Below, in pieces: positions 7,901 through 13,706 of a DNA stretch of 14,568 nt. The notes below the pieces were generated by a model. It made no database searches. It saw only the letters and a list, made by a program, of their open reading frames with translations, and was not told where the DNA came from. Source of the stretch: Acidobacteriota bacterium (GTDB lineage: Bacteria > Acidobacteriota > Blastocatellia > RBC074). The translations under genes and the position numbers were made by a program. Location of the stretch: contig JAKEHZ010000291.1 in the NCBI GenBank assembly GCA_022614735.1, positions 1-14,568 of the forward strand, given 5' to 3'. The stretch's first letter is position 1. Each line of letters opens with the position of its first letter.

Positions 7901-8554
7901 GAAGAGGTAAGATTCCTCAACGATTCAGATACGGAGCAAGAGCGGCGGATCGGATCTGATGATATTCCGCACCGCATCGTCGTCAGCGGCATCTGGGAAC
8001 TGCCGTTCGGCAGAGGCCGCAGGTGGGGCGATAGCTGGAATGGTGTAATCAACGGAATCATCGGCGGCTGGCAGGTGCAAGGCATCTACCAATGGCAGAG
8101 TGGGCGCCCGATCGATCTCAACGACCGGAACGTCTACTTCAACGGGGACCCGAGCAATCTCCGAGCCAATATCACAGGCAATACGGTGGATGGGACCTTC
8201 GATCTGAGCGGTTTCTATTTCAACGATGCCGCCGTCCAGACCAATGGTGTGGTAGACCCCGTCAAGCAACGAGCTGACAATCGCATCAGGCTCGGTAGTA
8301 ACATCCGCACTTTCCCGTCGCGCCTGCCCGGGTTCCGGCGCCAGAATCTGGACCTGTGGGACCTCTCTCTGATTAAGAACTTCTCGATCACTGAGGGATT
8401 GAAGTTCCAACTGCGTGGCGAGTTCCTGAATGCCTTCAACCACCCGCAGTTCGGTGACCCGAACACCGACCCGACTAATACAAACTTCGGCAAGGTGACG
8501 GGCCAAAATAACCTGGCGCGGAATGTGCAGATCGGTTTGAAGTTGATCTTTTAA
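4922..8554 (+). CDS. TonB-dependent receptor with N-terminal carboxypeptidase-regulatory-like domain
   Basis: 1210 residues, an outer-membrane active transporter of the very large type common in Acidobacteria. A signal peptide ends at about ALAQ (21-24). Next is a CarboxypepD_reg-like beta-sandwich (about 27-112, GSISGRVTDASGAAVPGATV), then the plug (about 115-255, with LDGVPNTD and NVMLKSGTNSLHG), then a beta-barrel of roughly 950 residues rich in alternating aromatic strands and ending in a terminal Phe (IGLKLIF). No clear TonB box was identified. The ATG at 4922 is chosen over an in-frame TTG at 4904 because ggagg (4908-4912) lies 9 bases before it and the signal peptide begins there. GC content looks higher than in neighbouring genes. 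Substrate is unknown; downstream oxidoreductase and DUF6807 genes hint at a carbohydrate or derivative. It may instead be a generic oligomer importer. Confidence 0.93.
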   Translation: MYSVKRLLMCVLVGCSFSSFALAQDFRGSISGRVTDASGAAVPGATVTITNLATNTPTTTITNDGGDYTVLYLNPGQYSVAVEAKGFKRTVRQSIEVRVADKLTLDLALEVGGVSETVNITTDASLLETASASAGQVIDRRRISELPLSDGNPFTLTRLAPGIGYVGDLKFSRPFDNNGSSDFISNGISRAGGHEFTLDGVPNTDDNGSMRVAFVPPADAVQEFKVETASFDGQQGHSAGATVNVMLKSGTNSLHGTVYEFVRNDVLSANDFFLNRTNLVANPARDADKDGKADRDPLRYNRYGGTVGGPIVLPKKIFGPFGYNGQNRSFFFFAYEGLKDVFPEPRQDTVPTLAERNGDFSALLAINPSFQIYNPFRARAEGSRIRRDPFPNNIIPSNMISPIAKNYLQYYPLPNQPGDSQGRNNFISGNPRTDTFHSESFRFDQTMSEKQKFFFRYTRNNRLEARNNWSSEVNGIRPTGNFLTRKNDGFSYDHVYTFSPTTILDARVGFSRFVEQNKRQHDGQIDPASLGFSSQSAAFFGDAKYLPRFRIATANNDNANNPFTPIGDSFGDIRTHNIYAVQPTLTKIAGNHSFRMGYDFRAYRENSIPSGHVGGRYDFNTNFTRGPLDNSPGAAIGQEFASFLLGLPTGGVIDRNASRSNQTLYHGIFFHDDWKVNQKLTLNLGVRYELEGATTERYNRNTRGFDPNVSSPIEAAAKAAYAANPIPEIPVSSFQVKGGLLFADEENRGFWDTDKNNILPRIGFAYQLNPKTVLRGGFGIYVVPFVIDGVQQQGFSQSTGIVPTLNSGLTFAPACSTCGNLFNASPTGVLTPPGSSLGAGTFLGQSYTFVNTDRRNGKTQRWEFSIMRELPGRWVVEAAYIGNRGYDLTTSTNITNATPRQYLSTSRVRDDATINFLSANVRNPFRGLIPGQTLNGDTVARSQLLRPFPEFNGNLETQRYDGSGIYHAGQFRLERRFSTGFTLLTSYTWSKVIEEVRFLNDSDTEQERRIGSDDIPHRIVVSGIWELPFGRGRRWGDSWNGVINGIIGGWQVQGIYQWQSGRPIDLNDRNVYFNGDPSNLRANITGNTVDGTFDLSGFYFNDAAVQTNGVVDPVKQRADNRIRLGSNIRTFPSRLPGFRRQNLDLWDLSLIKNFSITEGLKFQLRGEFLNAFNHPQFGDPNTDPTNTNFGKVTGQNNLARNVQIGLKLIF

Positions 8555-8581
8555 GAGCGGTATTGAGATTGAAATGACACG

Positions 8582-8785
8582 CGGATCTTACCTTAGTGGG
8601 TGAGTTTCATTCATGCTCCGCTTCGAGAGACAGAAGAGAGAAAACGGAACAAACGGAAATAACGGAACAAACGGAAAAATCCCGAAGAATTTCCGTTTGT
8701 TCCGTTATTTCCGTTTGTTCCGTTTTCTCTCTTCTGTCTCTCGAAGCGGAGCATGAATGAAACTCACCCACTAAGGTAAGATCCG
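8582..8785. repeat. Perfect 96-base-arm palindrome (element B, 9-base-unit family)
   Basis: Arms 8582-8677 and 8690-8785 are exact reverse complements over all 96 bases, with a 12-base loop (8678-8689, aatcccgaagaa). The inner part of each arm (about 37 bases) is the acggaacaa/acggaaata tandem array. The outer part (about 59 bases) is non-repetitive sequence present in both arms in opposite orientation. It lies 27 bases after the TonB-receptor stop codon. A T6 tract (8793-8798) follows 7 bases after the right arm, so transcription termination is possible but not in classical geometry. No target-site duplication is seen at its edges. Confidence 0.98.
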
Positions 8786-8942
8786 TGCGCCGTTTTTTGT
8801 AACCAAACCCCGCCATTTCGCCGTAGAACTCATTGTAAGTGGAATTATGCGGTTAACGCGCTGCCATTGATCATTGGCGGCTATGCTGATAAAACAATGC
8901 CGCTGCAATAATCCCAAATTCTCAAGTCAAAATACGAAGAAG
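8786..8942. other. Intergenic stretch between palindrome and paired hairpins
   Basis: AT-moderate sequence without a supported gene. It should hold the promoter of the downstream oxidoreductase if that gene is transcribed separately from the receptor, but no convincing -35/-10 pair was found. Confidence 0.3.
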
Positions 8943-9020
8943 GCACAGACCTTGATCTGTGCGGGCGATGTGTAACGCAGAAACTGAGAAACACCAACAG
9001 CACAGACCATCAGTCTGCGC
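8943..9020. repeat. Two copies of a GCACAGACC... hairpin motif
   Basis: Copy one (8943-8962) is gcacaga/tctgtgc with a 6-base loop. Copy two (9000-9020) is gcacagac/gtctgcgc with a 5-base loop and one mismatched pair. They share the pattern gcacagaccNtNaNtctgNgc and are separated by 37 bases. Copy two ends 20 bases before the oxidoreductase ATG. They could be a small dispersed repeat or a paired operator for a dimeric regulator; the sequence alone does not decide. Confidence 0.6.
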
Positions 9021-9040
9021 CAGATATTAAGGGAGACAAT

Positions 9041-10381
9041 ATGAGCAAGACGACACGCAGAGATTTCATCAAAACAACTTCAGCAGTGACTGCTGGGGCC
9101 GCGCTGACCAACCTGAATGTCCTTCGCCCGGAGCGTGTGCTCGGAGCGAATGACCGTGTGCGGGTTGCTGTCGTTGGGCCCGGCGACCGCGCTCGCGATG
9201 CGCTCATTCCGGCGTTTATGAAACTCGCCGGTGATCTGAACTTCGAGATGGTTGCCGCTTGCGACATCTGGAGCAAGCGCCGTGATGAGGCGGTCGAACT
9301 CTTCGCCAAGAAACACAACGTCAATAACCTTGCGACCGCGCGCAACACCGATGAACTCTACGCGATGAAAAACATCGATGCGGTGATCATCGCGACGGCC
9401 GATTTCCAGCACGCATATCATACGATTGAAGCCGTCAAAGCCGGGAAAGACGTGTACGCGGAGAAACCATTCGCAAACATCATGGCCGATGCGCGCGAGG
9501 CGCTCAAAGTCGTCGGAGGTTCGAAACAGGTCTTTCAAGTCGGCACGCAGCGCCGCTCCACACAGAGTTACATGCGAGCTAATGAGTATCTCAGATCGGG
9601 CAAGTTCGGAGACATTGTCATGGCCGAGATGACCTGGAACGTCAACCAGCCGGGACGCTGGCGCAGAACAAACGTCGTTCCGTTACTCAAGGAGCAGGAT
9701 ACAGACTGGAAGCGTTTCCTGATCAATCGTCCCTCTGAGCCGTTCGATGCGCGCAAACATCTGGAATTCCGGCTGTTCTGGCCTTACTCATCGGGCATTC
9801 CGGATCAGTGGTTGGTCCATCAGATTGACACCGTCCACTGGTTCACGGGGTACAATCATCCGGCAAGCGTTGTCGCCAACGGCGGCGTCTATCTGTGGCG
9901 CGATGGCCGCAAGAACTTCGACACAATGACTGCCGTCTTTGATTACGGTGATGCGGCGAAAGGCGGTAAAGGATTCCAGGTGCTATATGCGTCGCGGATG
10001 ACGAACGATGCCGGAGGCATCAAAGAGATTTACTTCTCCAACGGCGGCACGCTCAACCTCGATACCAACAAAGTCACGCCCGAAGGCGGGCTGAAGGCGG
10101 GTCCAGCCAAGGCGATGAAGCTGAATGCGAATTTGCTGGAGCCTCTTTCGCTGGGTGATGAAGGCGGTGTCGAAACCAGCGCAACGACCGGCGCTGACAA
10201 CTCCACGGTTGCGCATATGCGCAACTGGATGGATTGCGTGCGCAATCGCAAACAGAAGACGAATGCTGACATCCACGCGGCATATAATCACTCCGTCGCG
10301 CTCTGTATGACGATTGCCGCATTGCATACCGGCAAGCGCGTCACTTTCGACGATAAGAAGCAGGAAGTTGTAACGGGCTAA
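9041..10381 (+). CDS. Tat-signal Gfo/Idh/MocA family oxidoreductase
   Basis: 446 residues. NAD(P)-dependent sugar or cyclitol dehydrogenase family, with export in a folded state. The N-terminus carries a twin-arginine motif TRRDFIKT (5-12) followed by a weakly hydrophobic stretch (about 13-28). The Rossmann fold begins at RVAVVGPGDRAR (41-52), a GxGxxA-like dinucleotide loop. The Gfo/Idh signature EKPFA (141-145) includes the catalytic-type Lys142. The C-terminal half has the VHQIDTVHWF segment (about residue 258-267) typical of the active-site region. The start is supported by aggga g about 5 bases upstream of the ATG. It sits between the TonB receptor and a DUF6807 gene, each separated by a palindrome. 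Exact substrate is not predictable; periplasmic localisation is inferred from the Tat motif. Confidence 0.9.
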   Translation: MSKTTRRDFIKTTSAVTAGAALTNLNVLRPERVLGANDRVRVAVVGPGDRARDALIPAFMKLAGDLNFEMVAACDIWSKRRDEAVELFAKKHNVNNLATARNTDELYAMKNIDAVIIATADFQHAYHTIEAVKAGKDVYAEKPFANIMADAREALKVVGGSKQVFQVGTQRRSTQSYMRANEYLRSGKFGDIVMAEMTWNVNQPGRWRRTNVVPLLKEQDTDWKRFLINRPSEPFDARKHLEFRLFWPYSSGIPDQWLVHQIDTVHWFTGYNHPASVVANGGVYLWRDGRKNFDTMTAVFDYGDAAKGGKGFQVLYASRMTNDAGGIKEIYFSNGGTLNLDTNKVTPEGGLKAGPAKAMKLNANLLEPLSLGDEGGVETSATTGADNSTVAHMRNWMDCVRNRKQKTNADIHAAYNHSVALCMTIAALHTGKRVTFDDKKQEVVTG

Positions 10382-10387
10382 AATGAA

Positions 10388-10570
10388 TGCGGATTGCGGA
10401 TTGCGGATTTTATAAATAGATACAACCTCTTTGCGCCTTTGCCTCTTTGCGTCTTTGCGTTAATTACCCACCTAAATAAAACTTTTTAACGCAAAGACGC
10501 AAAGAGGCAAAGGCGCAAAGAGGTTGTATCTATTTATAAAATCCGCAATCCGCAATCCGCAATCCGCATT
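10388..10570. repeat. Composite palindrome with two kinds of tandem unit in each arm (element D)
   Basis: Perfect 76-base arms at 10388-10463 and 10486-10561 flank a 22-base loop (10464-10485). From outside inward each arm holds about three GCGGATT/AATCCGC 7-base units, a unique 19-base spacer, and four 8-base units of GCAAAGNN (or its complement), then a ttaa edge. The right side has one more 7-base unit (up to 10570), after which the flanking gaa/ttc matches again. It starts 6 bases after the oxidoreductase stop codon and ends 13 bases before the next ATG. Confidence 0.97.
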
Positions 10571-10583
10571 CAAAGGGAACAAT

Positions 10584-11624
10584 ATGAAACAAATACTGAC
10601 CTCCGTTTTTATTGTCTGTTTCTTCGCGATGCTTTCGTTATCTGCCAACGCCCAAAACGTCAAGATCGTCGAAGCAAAAGACAAGCAACAACTCGACGTC
10701 TATATTGACGACCAGCTGTTCACATCCTACTGCTATTGGGATTCGCAGAAGAAGCCGATCCTCTATCCGCTGCGCACGGCGAAAGGCACCGTTGTCACGC
10801 GCAGTTACCCGGTTGCCAAAGTCGCGGGTGAACGCACAGACCATCCGCATCACGTTTCAGCCTGGTTCAACTATGGCAATATCAACGGCGTCGACTTCTG
10901 GAACAACAGTGGCGGGCCGAGATCTGAAAAGATGGGGACGGTCAAGCATGTCGCTGTAAATAAGGTCAAAAATGGCAAGGGCAGCGCCGATCTCGATGTG
11001 ACGATGGATTGGATTATGCCCGATGGCTCGAAGGTCATGCAGCAGGACGAAACGATCATCTTCCGCGCTGCCAAAGGTCTGCGCGTCATTGACCGCATCA
11101 TCACGCTCACCGCACAGGATAAGCAGGTCGTCTTCAACGACTCGAAAGAAGGCGCACTGGGAATTCGCGTCGCGCGCCAACTCGAAGAGCCTTCGACAAA
11201 ACCCGAAGTTTTCACCGACGAGCAGGGAAATCCGACGAAAGTGCCGGTGATGGATAATACGGGCGTCGGCGGAATTTATTTGAGCAGCGAGGGCAAAGTC
11301 GGTGAGAAAGAAGCCTGGGGTACGCGTGCGAAATGGATGACTCTGAGCGGCAACGTCAAAGGCGAAGATGTAGTTATTGGCATCTTCGATCACCCGAAGA
11401 ATCCGACCTATCCGACCTACTGGCATTCGCGTGGATACGGTCTCTTCGCAGCCAATCCGTTTGGCGCAAAAGAATTCACCAAAGGCGCGCCGGCATTGAA
11501 TTACACATTGGAGCCCGGCAAAAAAGCCACATTTCGTTTCCGCATCCTGGTCTATTCAGGCAAACTTGCGAAGGAGCAGACCGAGGCGCTCTATCAACAG
11601 TTCCTGAAAGATGTGACGAAGTAG
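10584..11624 (+). CDS. Secreted DUF6807 ('PmoA'-like) protein
   Basis: 346 residues. The start is set at 10584, not at an upstream in-frame ATG (10524) that lies inside the palindrome: aaaggga lies 6 bases before 10584 and a clear signal peptide starts there (1-23, cleavage about ANA-Q). Family landmarks are the His-rich DHPHHVSAWF (86-95), DFWNN (104-108), a KEGALGIRVAR block near residue 190 and a late FDHP...YWHSRGYGLFA segment. Databases sometimes call the family 'methane oxygenase PmoA', which is misleading; it has nothing visible in common with membrane methane monooxygenase. It is often found with secreted Gfo/Idh oxidoreductases, as here, and may act on sugar-derived compounds in the periplasm. 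Biochemical role is unknown. Confidence 0.85.
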   Translation: MKQILTSVFIVCFFAMLSLSANAQNVKIVEAKDKQQLDVYIDDQLFTSYCYWDSQKKPILYPLRTAKGTVVTRSYPVAKVAGERTDHPHHVSAWFNYGNINGVDFWNNSGGPRSEKMGTVKHVAVNKVKNGKGSADLDVTMDWIMPDGSKVMQQDETIIFRAAKGLRVIDRIITLTAQDKQVVFNDSKEGALGIRVARQLEEPSTKPEVFTDEQGNPTKVPVMDNTGVGGIYLSSEGKVGEKEAWGTRAKWMTLSGNVKGEDVVIGIFDHPKNPTYPTYWHSRGYGLFAANPFGAKEFTKGAPALNYTLEPGKKATFRFRILVYSGKLAKEQTEALYQQFLKDVTK

Positions 11625-11729
11625 AGGAAAAGAAGAAGGAAAACGGAACAAACGGAAAAATCCTAGAGAATTTCCGTTTGTTCCGTTATTTCCGCCCTTT
11701 CTTGTTGACCCGTTTCCCTTCTTTCTCCT
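11625..11729. repeat. Degenerate inverted repeat of the 9-base-unit family (element C)
   Basis: A perfect 17-base core, 11642-11658 with 11671-11687, encloses a 12-base loop (11659-11670, aatcctagagaa). Outer purine/pyrimidine edges, 11625-11645 and 11711-11729, are also roughly complementary. The right arm has about 23 additional unpaired bases (11688-11710) that look like decayed extra units. The core unit and loop match the elements at 4517-4608 and 8582-8785. It begins at the base after the DUF6807 stop codon. Confidence 0.9.
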
Positions 11730-11814
11730 GTAGAGCGCCAGTAAGAGAAAATACTTCCACTCCCGGCGCCGAAGCCAGTCACTGATGTTGATATCATCTT
11801 AATTTTTTGCAACC

Positions 11815-12003
11815 TCAAACAGACGCCGGACGGCGCAACTTGGATTGCGTGACTGACTTCCTCAGACCTGCAAGCCAGAAGTCAAAACGTGTCTGTGGGG
11901 TTTTATTATTGGAGGAGTTGTTCTGGGTTTCGACTGCGCGACCGCACATCGGGCAACATCGAGAGTAAGCAAAGATTGGATAACTACAGTTCTTACACTG
12001 CAT
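11815..12003 (-). CDS. Small zinc-ribbon protein
   Basis: 62 residues, unrecognised beyond its zinc ribbon. The N-terminus has C3-x2-C6-x10-C17-x2-C20, a likely structural Zn site, followed by a polar, Asn/Ser-rich and basic tail without membrane segments. I chose the ATG at 12003 because ggaggg (12011-12016) lies 7 bases upstream; the earlier in-frame ATG at 12018 overlaps that Shine-Dalgarno site. A sigma70-like promoter lies further upstream (12074-12101). It is convergent with the DUF6807 gene and downstream of the M48 peptidase gene in the same direction. Possible roles are a small nucleic-acid or protein-binding adaptor, but nothing in the sequence fixes this. Confidence 0.6.
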   Translation of the reverse strand: MQCKNCSYPIFAYSRCCPMCGRAVETQNNSSNNKTPQTRFDFWLAGLRKSVTQSKLRRPASV

Positions 12004-12073
12004 CGGGGATCCCTCCATTTATCGGAGCTACATTACACCGGGGAATCAGAGCAGCGATGGGGGGAGGATTTTC

Positions 12074-12101
12074 ATTATAATATGTTCAGATTATTTGTCC
12101 A
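12074..12101 (-). promoter_or_regulatory. Sigma70-type promoter for the zinc-ribbon gene
   Basis: On the minus strand TGGACA (12101-12096) and TATAAT (12079-12074) are 16 bases apart. The -10 is a consensus match and the -35 has one mismatch. Transcription would begin near 12067, giving a leader of about 64 bases before the ATG at 12003. This supports the small ORF being a real, separately transcribed gene. Confidence 0.6.
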
Positions 12102-12157
12102 TATGATGTTGAAATTTTTTCTTCGCATCGACTAATCTGAAAGCGAGCTCTCGACAA

Positions 12158-13585
12158 TTACCGCGCCAGCCTCAAGCTGCGCAAGATTTGCTGGAATGCT
12201 GCACTATATTCTTGCGCTTCATCTTCCGGCGCGATGTTTATGAGATAGAACATCCGGCCGTCAGACGTTACCGTTGTATAGGTCACATCAGCTTCCATCA
12301 CGCCGCTTATCGCCGATGGCCCCGAGACGGCGGCAACATAGCCTTCCTTGCCGCCGAAATCGATCTGCTGTGGCGCGCGCGCGATACGGAAATCCGCGTT
12401 CGTCTCGATCTGCCTCTGAATGAAGGCCTCGGTTGCCGAGCGCAGATCACTCTGCTGAACTTGAACAGTACCAACGAAAATGCCATGTGTGACCATTTGC
12501 GCATCTTTCAATTTCCCATATGCGCCCTTAGGCGCGAAGATATAGTTCGATCCACTCCCACTCAATGCATCCCAATTTGCCGGAACCTTGAGAGCAAATG
12601 AGCCATCGTTTGCCTGGAAGCCCTTATAAGACCCGGAAGGTTTCTGCGGGCGCACACGTAACTCGAGGTCGGCCGGATCTTCTCCGATGCGCCGAAGCTG
12701 ACTAGATGAACTTAAAGTGGGCGCTTTGCCGGTTAAACGCGCTTTGGACTGCTCAAACTCGGAACTGGTGTGGATTGGGTTTGGACTGACGGGTAACCTG
12801 GGGATTTCTTCGAGAATGTATTGAGTGCGATTACCGGGATCGGGATGGTCGCTCAACATCTCCGGGATTCCCTGGCCTCCTTCCGCCTGCAGCGTCTTAA
12901 AGAAGTTGGCCATATCGCGCGGATCGTAACCGGCCTCCGCCAGGATCCTTGCGCCTTCAAGATCAGCCTCTTTTTCCGCGCCACGGCCAAATTTGAGAAA
13001 TAGCATATTTGCGCCCAGACCGCCGATAATGCCTACAGCCTGACCCATGTTCGGATTTTCACCGCTTGCCGCAATTGTTCCCAGGATGCCAATCCCCATC
13101 TGCGCGATTTGCTGCTTTGACGCCTGATTCGTGCCGTGGCGCAATGCCGCATGCGCAATCTCGTGGGCCATTACGCCAGCTAGTTCGCCTTCATTACGGG
13201 CAGCTGCGATCGTGCCCGCATTTACGAAAAGGAAACCGCCGGGCAATGCGAAGGCGTTGATCTCCTTTGTTGCCACAACCTGAAATTGATATGGATATTT
13301 TTCCCCGGACGCTTTTGAGGCGAGCTTCTCGCCTAGTTGGCGAACATAACCGGTAATCTGAGGGTCATCGAGCATAGGCGTCTCCCTCATTATTTGTTGT
13401 GCCGATTGGAGCCCCATCTGAACGTCCTGTTGCGGGCTGAAGAGATTGAAGCCGGGCTTGAACCTCGGGGTAGACTTCGATCCGGCGGGCGCTTCATTAC
13501 TGCTCCGATGCATGTTACCGCAACCCGTAAGACTGGAGAGCAACGAGAGGGCCAATATCGATAATAAGATTCGTCGCTTGCGCAT
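12158..13585 (-). CDS. M48-family zinc metalloprotease lipoprotein with extra C-terminal domain
   Basis: 475 residues. The start at 13585 has an excellent aaggagga site 7 bases upstream and begins the signal peptide; an in-frame ATG at 13621 adds 12 unlikely residues. A lipobox LTGC places the lipidated Cys at 22, so it is a membrane-anchored, probably periplasmic, protease. The M48 domain (about 50-262) shows HEIAH (141-145) with two Zn-ligand histidines and the catalytic Glu, and EKEAD (204-208) with the third ligand Glu. DHPDPGNR (247-254) is typical of BepA/LoiP-like members that degrade misassembled outer-membrane proteins. After a linker, residues about 320-475 form a further domain with an FALKVPANWD start, resembling PsbP/DcrB-like folds (low confidence). 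The upstream dehydrogenase is 121 bases away, so an operon is possible but not clear. Confidence 0.88.
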   Translation of the reverse strand: MRKRRILLSILALSLLSSLTGCGNMHRSSNEAPAGSKSTPRFKPGFNLFSPQQDVQMGLQSAQQIMRETPMLDDPQITGYVRQLGEKLASKASGEKYPYQFQVVATKEINAFALPGGFLFVNAGTIAAARNEGELAGVMAHEIAHAALRHGTNQASKQQIAQMGIGILGTIAASGENPNMGQAVGIIGGLGANMLFLKFGRGAEKEADLEGARILAEAGYDPRDMANFFKTLQAEGGQGIPEMLSDHPDPGNRTQYILEEIPRLPVSPNPIHTSSEFEQSKARLTGKAPTLSSSSQLRRIGEDPADLELRVRPQKPSGSYKGFQANDGSFALKVPANWDALSGSGSNYIFAPKGAYGKLKDAQMVTHGIFVGTVQVQQSDLRSATEAFIQRQIETNADFRIARAPQQIDFGGKEGYVAAVSGPSAISGVMEADVTYTTVTSDGRMFYLINIAPEDEAQEYSAAFQQILRSLRLAR

Positions 13586-13706
13586 ATATTCATCCTCCTT
13601 AAATTTAGCGCAGACTTGCATTATGTGTTTAACCTAAAGGGAGGTTCACTTGGGGAGACTGCAGGCTTACGAAAAAAGGGAGATTTTCTGATTTCTACAT
13701 CTGACC

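Noticed and set aside
8582..8785. Insertion sequence or MITE with target-site duplication
   Set aside because: No direct repeats were found at the element edges and no transposase is in the window, so a classical transposon origin is not supported.
10524..10583. Upstream ATG at 10524 for the DUF6807 protein
   Set aside because: It lies inside the palindrome and would place repeat-encoded residues before the signal peptide; aaaggga directs the start to 10584.
1123..11729. CRISPR array
   Set aside because: The repeated units are 7-9 bases, directly tandem and mirrored into palindromes. There are no 25-37 base repeats with unique spacers and no cas genes.
11786..11808. Terminator formed by gatgttgatatcatc and the following T6 tract
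   Set aside because: The stem has only about four secure pairs and is AT-rich, so it is too weak to call.
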